This document shows, piece by piece, positions 54,737 through 63,511 of a DNA stretch of 64,000 bases (position 1 is its first letter; each line of letters starts with the position of its first letter). The notes beneath the pieces are model-generated. The model was not told the origin of the DNA and did no database searches. It saw nothing but the letters and a program-made list of their open reading frames with translations. The stretch is from Agrobacterium pusense (GTDB taxonomy: Bacteria > Pseudomonadota > Alphaproteobacteria > Rhizobiales > Rhizobiaceae). The stretch lies in contig NZ_FNBB01000005.1 of assembly GCF_900102105.1 (NCBI RefSeq), positions 124,001 to 188,000 of the forward strand. The letters run 5' to 3'. Both the position numbers and the translations under genes were made by a program.

Positions 54737-55369
54737 ATGACCTTCACGATCGCCATAGACGGGCCGGCTGCGGCGGGCAAGGGAACCCTGTCGCGAAAGA
54801 TCGCGGAAGCCTACGGTTTTCATCATCTCGATACCGGGCTGACCTACAGGGCGACAGCGAGGGCGCTCCTGGACGCGGGCCTGCCGCTGGATGACGAGGC
54901 CGTGGCGGAGAAGGTCGCCCTGGAGGTCGATCTTGCGGGGCTCGACCGCTCCGTCCTGTCCCGGCACGATATTGGCGAAGCCGCGTCGAGGATTGCGGTG
55001 ATGACGCCGGTGAGGCGGGCGCTCGTGATGGCGCAGCAGCGTTTTGCCTTGAGGGAGCCGGGTACGGTTCTCGATGGCCGCGATATCGGCACGGTAGTAT
55101 GCCCGGATGCGCCAGTGAAGCTATATGTCACCGCCTCTGCCGACGTGCGGGCGCGCCGGCGCTACGATGAGATTCTGGCCAATGGCGGCACCGCGGATTA
55201 TGATGCCATTTTCGCCGAGGTGAAAAAACGCGACGAGCGCGACATGGCCCGCGCCGACAGTCCGCTGAAGCCGGCGGAAGACGCACACTTGCTAGATACG
55301 TCGGAAATGAGTATAGAGGCGGCGTTTCAGGCCGCGCGCACGATCATCGACGCCGCTCTGAAGAGATAG
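54737..55369 (+). CDS. cmk: cytidylate kinase
   Basis: 210 aa; phosphorylates CMP and dCMP with ATP. P-loop [21 protein letters not shown] at about 7-27, CMP-binding [21 protein letters not shown] and the LID region RARRRYDE follow. 170 bp upstream of rpsA, a conserved bacterial pairing. Confidence 0.95.
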   Translation: MTFTIAIDGPAAAGKGTLSRKIAEAYGFHHLDTGLTYRATARALLDAGLPLDDEAVAEKVALEVDLAGLDRSVLSRHDIGEAASRIAVMTPVRRALVMAQQRFALREPGTVLDGRDIGTVVCPDAPVKLYVTASADVRARRRYDEILANGGTADYDAIFAEVKKRDERDMARADSPLKPAEDAHLLDTSEMSIEAAFQAARTIIDAALKR

Positions 55370-55539
55370 GTTTTTCGCGGAACGGCTTCCTGCCGTCTGC
55401 GTTTAGTCAGGAATTGCCCGAAGACATGTCCTTGCGCCGGAAAGCCTTTTGAAAAGGCGGGCATGGGGTCGGGTATCAACAACACTAGCCCACCGGCGCT
55501 TTTGTATTCGCCATTGCGCGGATGCAATCAGGAGATTTC

Positions 55540-57240
55540 ATGTCAGTATCTACCCCCACGCGCGAAGATTTCGCAGCGCTTCTCGAAGAATCCTTTGCCT
55601 CCAACGATCTTGCCGAAGGCTATGTTGCCAAGGGTATCGTAACGGCAATCGAGAAGGACGTTGCCATCGTCGACGTCGGCCTCAAGGTTGAAGGCCGCGT
55701 ACCGTTGAAGGAATTCGGCGCGAAGTCCAAGGACGGCACGCTGAAGGTCGGCGACGAAGTCGAAGTTTACGTCGAGCGCATTGAAAACGCTCTCGGCGAA
55801 GCCGTTCTGTCGCGCGAGAAGGCTCGCCGCGAAGAAAGCTGGGTCAAGCTCGAAGCCAAGTTCGAAGCTGGCGAGCGCGTCGAAGGCGTCATCTTCAACC
55901 AGGTCAAGGGTGGTTTCACCGTCGATCTGGATGGCGCTGTTGCGTTCCTGCCGCGTTCGCAGGTCGACATTCGTCCGATCCGCGACGTTACCCCGCTGAT
56001 GCACAACCCGCAGCCCTTCGAAATCCTCAAGATGGACAAGCGTCGCGGCAACATCGTTGTTTCGCGTCGTACGGTTCTCGAAGAGTCGCGTGCCGAGCAG
56101 CGTTCTGAAATCGTTCAGAACCTCGAAGAAGGCCAGGTTGTTGACGGCGTCGTCAAGAACATCACCGATTACGGTGCGTTCGTTGACCTCGGCGGCATCG
56201 ACGGTCTGCTGCACGTCACCGACATGGCATGGCGCCGCGTCAACCATCCTTCGGAAATCCTCAACATTGGCCAGCAGGTCAAGGTTCAGATCATCCGCAT
56301 CAACCAGGAAACCCACCGTATCTCGCTCGGCATGAAGCAGCTCGAGTCCGATCCGTGGGATGGCATCTCCGCCAAGTACCCGGTTGGCAAGAAGATCTCC
56401 GGCACGGTCACGAACATCACCGACTACGGTGCATTCGTTGAGCTGGAGCCGGGCATCGAAGGCCTGATCCACATTTCCGAAATGTCCTGGACCAAGAAGA
56501 ACGTACACCCCGGCAAGATCCTGTCCACGAGCCAGGAAGTTGACGTTGTCGTTCTCGAAGTCGATCCGTCGAAGCGCCGTATCTCGCTCGGTCTCAAGCA
56601 GACGCTTGAAAACCCGTGGCAGGCATTCGCTTACAGCCATCCGGCTGGCACGGAAGTCGAAGGCGAAGTCAAGAACAAGACCGAATTCGGCCTGTTCATT
56701 GGCCTCGAAGGCGATGTCGACGGCATGGTTCACCTGTCGGACCTCGACTGGAACCGTCCGGGCGAGCAGGTCATCGAAGAGTACAACAAGGGTGACGTCG
56801 TTAAGGCTGTCGTTCTCGACGTTGACGTTGAGAAGGAACGCATCTCGCTCGGCATCAAGCAGCTCGGCAAGGACGCTGTCGGCGAAGCCGCTTCTTCCGG
56901 CGACCTGCGCAAGAACGCAGTCGTTTCCGCTGAAGTCACCGCGGTCAACGATGGCGGTATCGAAGTGAAGCTCGTCAACCACGAAGACCTCACCTCGTTC
57001 ATCCGTCGCGCTGATCTTTCCCGTGACCGTGACGAGCAGCGCCCTGAGCGCTTCTCCGTTGGCCAGGTTGTCGACGCCCGCGTCGTCAACTTCTCGAAGA
57101 AGGACCGCAAGGTCATGCTTTCGATCAAGGCTCTGGAAATCGCTGAAGAGAAGGAAGCCGTCGCACAGTTCGGTTCGTCCGACTCGGGCGCTTCGCTCGG
57201 CGACATCCTCGGCGCGGCTCTGAAGAACCGCGGCGAATAA
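55540..57240 (+). CDS. rpsA: 30S ribosomal protein S1
   Basis: 566 aa with six S1/OB RNA-binding repeats; the clearest begin VVDGVVKNITDYGAFVDLGG (about 203), KISGTVTNITDYGAFVELEPG (about 288) and EVEGEVKNKTEFGLFIGLEG (about 375). Recruits mRNA to the 30S subunit. AGGAG lies 6 nt before ATG 55540. Codon use is strongly biased (GTT, GTC, GAA, AAG, CGT), as in highly expressed genes and unlike its neighbours. A strong terminator follows. Confidence 0.97.
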   Translation: MSVSTPTREDFAALLEESFASNDLAEGYVAKGIVTAIEKDVAIVDVGLKVEGRVPLKEFGAKSKDGTLKVGDEVEVYVERIENALGEAVLSREKARREESWVKLEAKFEAGERVEGVIFNQVKGGFTVDLDGAVAFLPRSQVDIRPIRDVTPLMHNPQPFEILKMDKRRGNIVVSRRTVLEESRAEQRSEIVQNLEEGQVVDGVVKNITDYGAFVDLGGIDGLLHVTDMAWRRVNHPSEILNIGQQVKVQIIRINQETHRISLGMKQLESDPWDGISAKYPVGKKISGTVTNITDYGAFVELEPGIEGLIHISEMSWTKKNVHPGKILSTSQEVDVVVLEVDPSKRRISLGLKQTLENPWQAFAYSHPAGTEVEGEVKNKTEFGLFIGLEGDVDGMVHLSDLDWNRPGEQVIEEYNKGDVVKAVVLDVDVEKERISLGIKQLGKDAVGEAASSGDLRKNAVVSAEVTAVNDGGIEVKLVNHEDLTSFIRRADLSRDRDEQRPERFSVGQVVDARVVNFSKKDRKVMLSIKALEIAEEKEAVAQFGSSDSGASLGDILGAALKNRGE

Positions 57241-57263
57241 TCGTCTAGATCGTTGAAATGAAG

Positions 57264-57293
57264 AACCCGCCGGAATTTTCCGGCGGGTTTTTT
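57264..57293 (+). terminator. rho-independent terminator after rpsA
   Basis: AACCCGCCGGAA and TTCCGGCGGGTT, 12 bp perfect stem, followed by a T-run. Confidence 0.92.
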
Positions 57294-57325
57294 CTTGGGC
57301 GATCCGCCGGCAGGCAATTGGGCGT

Positions 57326-58864
57326 TCAGAGGACGCCGCTCATCTTGAGGTAATAATTCTCCGCGCTGTCGTCGGCGGCCGTCGCCGTCGGACTTTCCTG
57401 CGTGTCGATCCCGTCATTGGCGGCAACGCGCTCTTCCAGGCCATCGTCATCGCCGGAATTTTCAGACTCCGCTCCGCTTTCGCTTTCCGCCTCATCGTCG
57501 GAAAAAGGCCCGCCGCCGCGGGGTGGCGTTTCTGATTCGTAATCATCATCGGCAGGGGGATAAGCGACGAGCGGCAGCGGCGTGCCGTCTTTTGCCAGAG
57601 CGGCGGCAATCAGCGATTGCGAGGCGGATTGCTCCATCATCGCCATTCTCGCTTCCGTGTCCAGCGGGAGTCGCGAAGAGTAGGGAGCTTCAGGCCGGTG
57701 AGCCACCGATTCCGCTTCTTCCCCTGTTGGGTGGGCAGCGGACAGCCCCGACTTTTCGGTTGGCTGATCGTCGGGCGATGGCGGCTCGATGCCCTGCGGC
57801 ATGGCGGGGGGCTGCTGCGTCGTGCTTGCTCTCGCCGGCAGTTTGCCGGCCGTGGCGGCCAGCACAAGACTGGCCACGTTCTCTGCATCAGTTGCAGGCG
57901 GGCCGAAGATTGACAGTGAGGCGGTGCGGACGTCTTTCTGCTCGGTCTTCATCATCTCCCGATGCGGAAGGGCAGGGCGTGTTTCGCCGGGTTGCGCGCG
58001 AGGCGAATTGCCTGGAAGGGTCTCTGCCGGCGCTTCTTTTGTCATGCTGCCCGTCTGCGGCGGAAGCGGACGCGTCGTGTTTTCCGTCCTGCCTTCCGGT
58101 TTTGCCGACTGGTCTGGCAGGTCAGGCGCATTTGCGGGCGCGGCGGAATGCCGGACGGCTCCTTCCGGTTGCGCGGTCAGCGCCGTGACCGTTGCCTTCA
58201 TTGCCGCACCGCTGAGAGCGAGTGGGCCAGTAAGCAGCGGCAACAGACGGCCGGTTGTCGTGGAGCCCGGCAATTGCGCTGCCGCGGGCGGATTGGAACG
58301 GAACTCCGCATTGGGGCTCGCGGCGGTCGGCTGCTGCCTGGGCTGGGCGGGCACCGGACTGGCGGAATTATTCTGCTGATAGGAGGAGACCACCGCCCTC
58401 GCAGCCAGATCGGCCCCCCTGTAACGCGAAAGCTCGATCAGCAGCGCAAGCCGCGCCGCATCCGGTCCCGTCGGCTGTTTCAGGATTTCCGCGAGCATCG
58501 AAAGGCTGAGACCCTGCAGTGCTTTGCCAATCTGCTGTTCCAGCGCAAGACGCTGCGCGGGCGGCAGGGCGCGTAAGGCTTCCGTCAGACGCCCGACATA
58601 GGTTTCGACGGCTTCGCCGTCCCGTCGCGGCAGGTTCATCAGCTTGCCGAGTGTTTCCGCCAAGACTGCGGTGCTCCGGGCCAGCTGGAACTCGCCGGCG
58701 AGGGAGGCCACTGCAGCCCGTGAAAAAAGGCTGGCGCTCTGTTCGGGAAGGGCAGCGCTTGGTTGCGGCTGCACGACGCCTTTCGGCTGCGCGCGCTGCG
58801 CCGGCGCGAGCGAGGCTCCATAGGTGGCATCGGCTGCGGAAACTTTGGATACAGGCGGTAACAT
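57326..58864 (-). CDS. hypothetical protein, low-complexity, gene C of an unknown trio
   Basis: 512 aa, not recognised. Residues about 35-160 are structured and helical (ETLGKLMNLPRRDGEAVETY and following); 165-420 are Pro/Ala/Thr/Gln-rich and probably disordered; the C-terminus is strongly acidic (DDDYESETPPRGGG, then a D/E/S run) ending ENYYLKMSGVL. ATG 58864 with GGAG 6 nt upstream is chosen; the frame to 58999 is less likely. The layout (helical N-domain, long linker, structured tail) recalls FliK-like length-control proteins, but I see no hook-specific motif and do not claim it. Confidence 0.7.
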   Translation of the reverse strand: MLPPVSKVSAADATYGASLAPAQRAQPKGVVQPQPSAALPEQSASLFSRAAVASLAGEFQLARSTAVLAETLGKLMNLPRRDGEAVETYVGRLTEALRALPPAQRLALEQQIGKALQGLSLSMLAEILKQPTGPDAARLALLIELSRYRGADLAARAVVSSYQQNNSASPVPAQPRQQPTAASPNAEFRSNPPAAAQLPGSTTTGRLLPLLTGPLALSGAAMKATVTALTAQPEGAVRHSAAPANAPDLPDQSAKPEGRTENTTRPLPPQTGSMTKEAPAETLPGNSPRAQPGETRPALPHREMMKTEQKDVRTASLSIFGPPATDAENVASLVLAATAGKLPARASTTQQPPAMPQGIEPPSPDDQPTEKSGLSAAHPTGEEAESVAHRPEAPYSSRLPLDTEARMAMMEQSASQSLIAAALAKDGTPLPLVAYPPADDDYESETPPRGGGPFSDDEAESESGAESENSGDDDGLEERVAANDGIDTQESPTATAADDSAENYYLKMSGVL

Positions 58865-59128
58865 GCTGCGCTCCGTTTCTATCGGTGGCCGGCGCCGGCT
58901 GCGAAAGCGCCAATCCCCATTGGCTCTGTGATCCGCATCTGCCTCGAATGTTGAAAATCGCCACGCCGCTGGCATACAGGTGTCATCTCGCCCGCTCATG
59001 CGGGAGCGCCATGTGCACCATAGGCTCGAAGGCCGCTCTTTTCAGCGCACACAGAATCATCAAGCCGAATCCTCGCCTGCAGATATTAAGATTTGGCTAA
59101 CCAAGTGATTGCGCACGGCCGGACCGGC

Positions 59129-59437
59129 TCAGGGCGAAACGCCTATGAACATGCGATAAAGCCCGTTGTCGTCCGAGTTGACGGAGGAGATACGATCGGG
59201 TTCGCTCACCGTGACTTCCAGCGCCTCCGGCGGCATGGCATCCAGCCAGCTCGCTTTCGGAAAGCTTCGCTCCGGCTGGATTTCTGCGGGCGCGATAGTC
59301 GCTTCTTCGCCAGCCAGTGGAATGATGGTGGCATCCTCCGGCGCGAGGGGCGGAGCCGCCATGGAAAGAAGGGCCTGGGCCGCGTTCGGTTCGGCATCGT
59401 GAATGGCGCCGCCTGACACGCCTGAGATATCGACCAT
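59129..59437 (-). CDS. hypothetical protein, gene B of an unknown trio
   Basis: 102 aa, Ala/Pro/Glu-rich, not recognised. Most of it looks disordered, but it ends SDDNGLYRMFIGVSP, resembling the C-terminus DENGLYALLKKKAA of the next gene upstream. Start could be GTG 59449; neither start has a clear ribosome site. Lies 48 bp downstream of gene A. Confidence 0.55.
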   Translation of the reverse strand: MVDISGVSGGAIHDAEPNAAQALLSMAAPPLAPEDATIIPLAGEEATIAPAEIQPERSFPKASWLDAMPPEALEVTVSEPDRISSVNSDDNGLYRMFIGVSP

Positions 59438-59485
59438 GTCTGAACTCACATCATGTTTCGCTCACGTGACAGTTCCAGACGGCAA

Positions 59486-60715
59486 TCATGCCGCCTTTTT
59501 CTTCAGCAATGCATAAAGGCCGTTTTCATCGACCGAAATCGGCAAGATGTCGGTTCCGGCAGCTTCGACAGCGGCCTGTGCATCAAGCAGCTTTTCTGCC
59601 TCGTTTTCCGCATCGGCCGGCGTGGTGGCCGCATCCGCTCCCTCAGGCTCGTTATCGCCTTCAGCAGGTGGGGCCTCTTCCGCCGGCGTTGCCGCGAGCA
59701 CGGAAATCAGGGCGATTTCCGATGAGATGTCGGCGGGGCCCTGGCCGGCTGCGCCATCCGCCTTCTCATCGGCGGAGGCGTCAATGTGCTCCTTCACGAC
59801 GTCCTGAATTTCCTGCACGTCCTCAAGCTTGCCCTGTGCGTCACGGGTCTGGATATCTTCTTCCCGTTCGGCTGCCACTTCCGCATCGTTGATTTCGCCA
59901 ATGCGCTTTTCGCCACGTTCGGCCTGCAATTCTTCCTTGGACTTCGGATCTGCCACGTCTTCCAGACGCTGGATGACCTTCAGGGTCTCCCTCGTCATGA
60001 AGAGAGTGCCTTGCGCCTTGTCATTGAGCGCATCTTTTACCGCTCGCGCCTGATCTCCGTAAGGATTGGCGATGGCGGCGATCATCGCGCTGGCTGAGAT
60101 GCCGAGCTCCTCGAGACCGGTCGATTCCTCCAGTTCACTGACGTTCATGGGCAAGGTCGCCCGCGCGGCCATGATGGCCTCCGACATCTGCGCGCCAAAA
60201 TCCTCCTCCGTTCCGGTGAGGCCGGCACGCTCGGCGATGCGGGCGGCAAGCGCCGCCATGGGATCGGTTTTGGCGTTGACGCCGTTGTTCAGCACATCGA
60301 CGACCTGCAACTGCGAAACACCGAAGGAGGCGAGGGAAATTGTGGTGGCTTTTCCCTGCGCATCGGTTTTTTCGAAACTCTGGGTCAGGGTCAGCGCATC
60401 CTGAAGCCTTTGTGCAAAGGAAAAATTGGATTCATCCACGTCCTGCGTGATGCCGAGGGCGGCGGAAAAGCGGGAAACAAGCGAGGCGAAGGCATCCGGG
60501 TCCGGCTTCATGGCACCGAAGAGATAAGCGCTTATCTTCTCATTGGCGACGCGCTGGCTTTCATCCGGCTGCGGGTTCGTTCTGACCGCATCATCCTTCT
60601 TGGTGCCGTTGGCCTTTTCCTGCTCCTCGCGCTGGCGTTCCTCGATGGTTTCGACCATCGAGCGCATGAGGTCGCTCACTGCAATGCCCGCCGTCTGTTG
60701 TAGCGGAGTAATCAT
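59486..60715 (-). CDS. hypothetical protein, gene A of an unknown trio
   Basis: 409 aa, not recognised. N-terminus MITPLQQTAGIAVSDLMRSM, a charged helix (ETIEERQREEQEKANGTKK), a central helical domain (about 55-240), a second charged coil (KSKEELQAERGEKRIGEIND), then an acidic Ala/Glu/Pro-rich linker and the C-terminal ISVDENGLYALLKKKAA. No signal peptide or membrane helix. I took ATG 60715; the frame to 60760 has no better start. Confidence 0.7.
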   Translation of the reverse strand: MITPLQQTAGIAVSDLMRSMVETIEERQREEQEKANGTKKDDAVRTNPQPDESQRVANEKISAYLFGAMKPDPDAFASLVSRFSAALGITQDVDESNFSFAQRLQDALTLTQSFEKTDAQGKATTISLASFGVSQLQVVDVLNNGVNAKTDPMAALAARIAERAGLTGTEEDFGAQMSEAIMAARATLPMNVSELEESTGLEELGISASAMIAAIANPYGDQARAVKDALNDKAQGTLFMTRETLKVIQRLEDVADPKSKEELQAERGEKRIGEINDAEVAAEREEDIQTRDAQGKLEDVQEIQDVVKEHIDASADEKADGAAGQGPADISSEIALISVLAATPAEEAPPAEGDNEPEGADAATTPADAENEAEKLLDAQAAVEAAGTDILPISVDENGLYALLKKKAA

Positions 60716-60797
60716 CTGGAAAGTCCCCGGCCGCCCAAAGTTACGGCCGAGAATAGGCAAGTCTGGTAAATCAGTGTTTAAACGAAGGCGAAAACGC

Positions 60798-61424
60798 TCA
60801 GCTATGGGCGAAAATGTCGGTTTCGTCCCAGCCGAGCAGGTCTAGCTTCGCACGGGTCGGTAAAAACGCGAAACAGGCATCGGCATGATCAAGGCGGCCG
60901 TCGCGGATGAGACGCGCCGTCAGCTTGTCGCGCAGCGCATGCAGATAAAGAACGTCGGAAGCGGCATATTCGAGCTGCGCCGGGGAAAGCGTTTGCGCTG
61001 CCCAGTCCGAAGATTGCTGCGCCTTGGAAATATCGACCTCCAGCATTTCCTTGAGGTTGTCCTTCAGCCCGTGCCGGTCCGTATAGGTGCGGGTCAGCCG
61101 TGAAGCGATCTTGGTGCAGAAGACAGGCGTGGTCGTCACACCGAACGTATGAAAAAGCACGGCGATATCGAAACGGCCATAGTGAAAGATCTTCTGGTGG
61201 GCGGGATCGGCAAGCATGCGCACGAGGTTCGGCGCTTCTTTCTGCCCAGCGGCGATGCGGATGATGTCTGCCGTGCCGTCGCCCGGCGAAAGCTGGACGA
61301 CGCAGAGGCGGTCGCGACGCGGCACCAGACCCAGCGTTTCCGTATCGATGGCGATGGCGCCGGTATAGCGCGCGGCATCTTCGGCGGAAATATCGCCTTC
61401 GTGATAACGGATGGGTGCTGCCAT
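60798..61424 (-). CDS. rnd: ribonuclease D family 3'-5' exonuclease (short form)
   Basis: 208 aa, DEDDy exonuclease domain only. Exo I motif IAIDTETLGL (D27, E29), Exo II around FHYGRFDIAVLF, Exo III YAASDVLYLHALRDKL with the Tyr and Asp. Full-length E. coli RNase D is about 375 aa with two HRDC domains; these are absent here, as in several alphaproteobacterial homologues. Trims 3' ends of tRNA or other stable RNA. Confidence 0.88.
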   Translation of the reverse strand: MAAPIRYHEGDISAEDAARYTGAIAIDTETLGLVPRRDRLCVVQLSPGDGTADIIRIAAGQKEAPNLVRMLADPAHQKIFHYGRFDIAVLFHTFGVTTTPVFCTKIASRLTRTYTDRHGLKDNLKEMLEVDISKAQQSSDWAAQTLSPAQLEYAASDVLYLHALRDKLTARLIRDGRLDHADACFAFLPTRAKLDLLGWDETDIFAHS

Positions 61425-61599
61425 GTCCTGCTCCAGAAATTCCAGTCTACTGCTCCGGCTATAACGGAAAGACCAGCGGGACGATACCGTTTTATCGGTC
61501 GGTCCGCCGCGCCACGCCGCACGCCCTTGGCACTTGCCTTTGCGAAAGTCCCCGGGTTAGGGTCGGAAATCTTTTCCTGACAAATTGCATGAATTCCCA

Positions 61600-62214
61600 A
61601 TGACAAAGAAAATCTATCTCGCCGGACCGGAAGTGTTCCTCCCGAATGCGCGCGAAATGCTCGACCTCAAGGCAGCACTGGCGCGGGAGGCCGGCTTCAT
61701 CCCGCTTTCGCCGGGCGATCTGCAGATCCCGCCGGCGGATACCAGGATCGGTCATGGCTGCAACATCAATGAAGTCGACGAAGGGATGATGCTTGAAGCG
61801 GATGCCGTGATTGCCAATCTCACACCGTTTCGCGGCATCGCCGCCGACACGGGAACGAGCTACGAGCTGGGCTTCATGTGCGCGCTGGGCAAGCCGGTGT
61901 TCGCCTACACCAATGTCGCGGCCAATCACTTCAGCCGCATCAAGGCGCATTACGGCAATGTTGTCACCGTGGATGAAACGGGCCGGTATCGCGGACCGGA
62001 CGGGTTGTCGATCGAGAATTTCGACATGGTCGACAATCTCATGCTGCACGGCGGGATTTTGCGGCGGGGCGGCAACGTTATTGTCGGCGACGTTTCCGAT
62101 GAGGACTTGTATACGGATCTCGCCGCCTACCAGCGCTGCCTTGCAGCGGCGGCGGAAAAACTACTGACACCGATTGACCCTGAAAAAACGAATAGAGTGG
62201 AGGCATCATCATGA
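61600..62214 (+). CDS. nucleoside 2-deoxyribosyltransferase family protein
   Basis: 204 aa. YLAGPEVFLPNA at 5-16 and EADAVIANLTPFRGIAADTGTSYELGFMCALGKPVFAY near 66-103 are family motifs; the glutamate in TSYELGF is the likely nucleophile. Enzymes of this fold exchange bases on deoxyribonucleosides or hydrolyse nucleotide N-glycosidic bonds. The 3' end overlaps the SDR gene by 4 bp. Confidence 0.88.
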   Translation: MTKKIYLAGPEVFLPNAREMLDLKAALAREAGFIPLSPGDLQIPPADTRIGHGCNINEVDEGMMLEADAVIANLTPFRGIAADTGTSYELGFMCALGKPVFAYTNVAANHFSRIKAHYGNVVTVDETGRYRGPDGLSIENFDMVDNLMLHGGILRRGGNVIVGDVSDEDLYTDLAAYQRCLAAAAEKLLTPIDPEKTNRVEASS

Positions 62215-62960
62215 GCGGAACCATCCTCATCACCGGCGCGACGTCGGGCTTCGGACAGGCTACGGCCCGACGCTTCATCAGGGAAGGCTGGAAGGTCATC
62301 GGCACGGGCCGTCGGGCGGAACGACTGGAGGCACTGGCAGCCGAACTCGGATCGGCTTTCTACGGCGCCGCCTTCGACATCACCGATGAGGACGCAGCCG
62401 AAAAAGCGCTTGCCGCCTTGCCGGAGGGCTTCCGAGACATCGATGTCCTCGTCAACAATGCCGGCCTGGCACTGGGCACGGCCCCCGCGCCGCAGGTGCC
62501 GCTAAAGGACTGGCAGACCATGGTGAACACCAACATCACCGGTCTGCTGAACATCACCCACCATCTCCTGCCGATACTGATCGACCGTAAAGGTATCGTC
62601 GTCAACCTTTCGTCTGTTGCCGCGCATTATCCCTATACGGGCGGCAATGTATACGGCGGCACCAAAGCCTTCCTGCGGCAGTTTTCGCTCGGTCTGCGCT
62701 CGGATCTGCACGGCAAGGGCGTCAGGGTAACCTCAATCGAACCGGGCATGTGCGAAACGGAATTTACGCTGGTGCGCACCGGGGGCAATCAGGAAGCTTC
62801 GGACAATCTCTACAAGGGCGTCAATCCGATCACGGCCGATGATATCGCCAACACCATCTATTGGGTCGCCTCGCAGCCCAAACATATCAACATCAACAGT
62901 CTTGAGCTCATGCCAGTCAACCAGTCCTTCGCCGGTTTCCAGGTCTACCGGGAGAGCTGA
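62211..62960 (+). CDS. NADP-dependent short-chain dehydrogenase (YdfG-like)
   Basis: 249 aa classical SDR: TGATSGFG at 8-15, NNAGLALG, NLSSVAAHYPYTGGNVYGGTKAF with catalytic Ser, Tyr and Lys. Resembles E. coli YdfG, which oxidises L-allo-threonine and 3-hydroxy acids and reduces malonic semialdehyde. Coupled to the deoxyribosyltransferase gene (ATGA overlap). Confidence 0.88.
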   Translation: MSGTILITGATSGFGQATARRFIREGWKVIGTGRRAERLEALAAELGSAFYGAAFDITDEDAAEKALAALPEGFRDIDVLVNNAGLALGTAPAPQVPLKDWQTMVNTNITGLLNITHHLLPILIDRKGIVVNLSSVAAHYPYTGGNVYGGTKAFLRQFSLGLRSDLHGKGVRVTSIEPGMCETEFTLVRTGGNQEASDNLYKGVNPITADDIANTIYWVASQPKHININSLELMPVNQSFAGFQVYRES

Positions 62961-63023
62961 CTTCCCGCGGTAGGGTAGGTTCTGCCGAAAAACCGGGCAG
63001 TCATTCCGGAGCTATGCAGAAAT

Positions 63024-63038
63024 GCAATGCTGCATTGC
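63024..63038. promoter_or_regulatory. palindrome upstream of the small RNA
   Basis: GCAATGC-T-GCATTGC, 7 bp perfect arms, centred about 52 bp before the predicted small RNA start, where an activator would bind. Confidence 0.5.
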
Positions 63039-63070
63039 GAGACTTGCTCTGTTAAAAATCACAGATACCG

Positions 63071-63076
63071 CTATAT
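63071..63076 (+). promoter_or_regulatory. -10 element of the alpha-r14-like small RNA
   Basis: CTATAT, the -10 form common in rhizobial small RNA promoters, 6-7 nt before the first base of hairpin 1. The -35 region 17 nt upstream (CTCTGTT) is weak, consistent with a need for an activator. Confidence 0.5.
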
Positions 63077-63082
63077 TCAAAT

Positions 63083-63200
63083 CATCGAAGCGACGCACTC
63101 CTCCTCCCAGCGTCGCTCGATGTGGATCGGTGGTACTCCTCCTCCCAATCACCGATCAAGTTTGAAGCCTGCCGCACCTCCTCCCGCGGCAGGCTTTTTC
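63083..63200 (+). ncRNA. alpha-r14-like trans-acting small RNA with three anti-SD loops
   Basis: About 117 nt. Three hairpins in a row: 63083-63122 (CATCGA-A-GCGACGC paired with GCGTCGC-TCGATG), 63125-63157 (GATCGGTG paired with CACCGATC) and 63165-63200 (GCCTGCCGC paired with GCGGCAGGC then T-run, the terminator). Each loop exposes CTCCTCCC, complementary to ribosome-binding sites. This architecture matches the alpha-r14 family of Rhizobiales (S. meliloti NfeR1/Smr14C type), which represses many mRNAs by blocking ribosome access. Flanking genes are unrelated. Confidence 0.88.
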
Positions 63201-63511
63201 CTTTTCTTGGCTCTTTTTTACGTGGTGGATTGGCGTCCGTTTCCCGGCTGCACGCGATGCGTGGACAAGGGGCTGGTTTCTCCCTTGGATTTCCGGGGGA
63301 TTTTCGATTTCCGCGTCAAGGCAACGACTCCTGAAATCAGGCTCGCGTCGATCACGATTTCGTTATGTCTAGATAAATATGCACAGTTTTGTGGCGGTGC
63401 GTCCTCCCGCCCCATTGCTTAGCCTTCCCCCTGTGGTTAAGCATGGGCAAAAGAACGCTTGGGAGGTGCCGGCACGCCAGTGTCCGTGCGCCCGAAGGCG
63501 GCGGGGAGAGA
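63201..63511. other. intergenic region between small RNA and peptidase gene
   Basis: About 310 bp. It should contain the promoter of the M24 peptidase gene. I see no hairpin or gene in it; short open frames on either strand look random. Confidence 0.5.

Noticed and set aside
55543..56982. 479-codon open frame on the minus strand
   Set aside because: Antisense to rpsA; a product of its biased codons.
57326..58864. identification as flagellar hook-length protein FliK
   Set aside because: Only the general layout is similar; no FliK C-terminal motif was seen and no flagellar genes are nearby.
63027..63422. 131-codon plus-strand frame
   Set aside because: It covers the small RNA hairpins and terminator; Ser/Pro/Arg-rich product without motifs.
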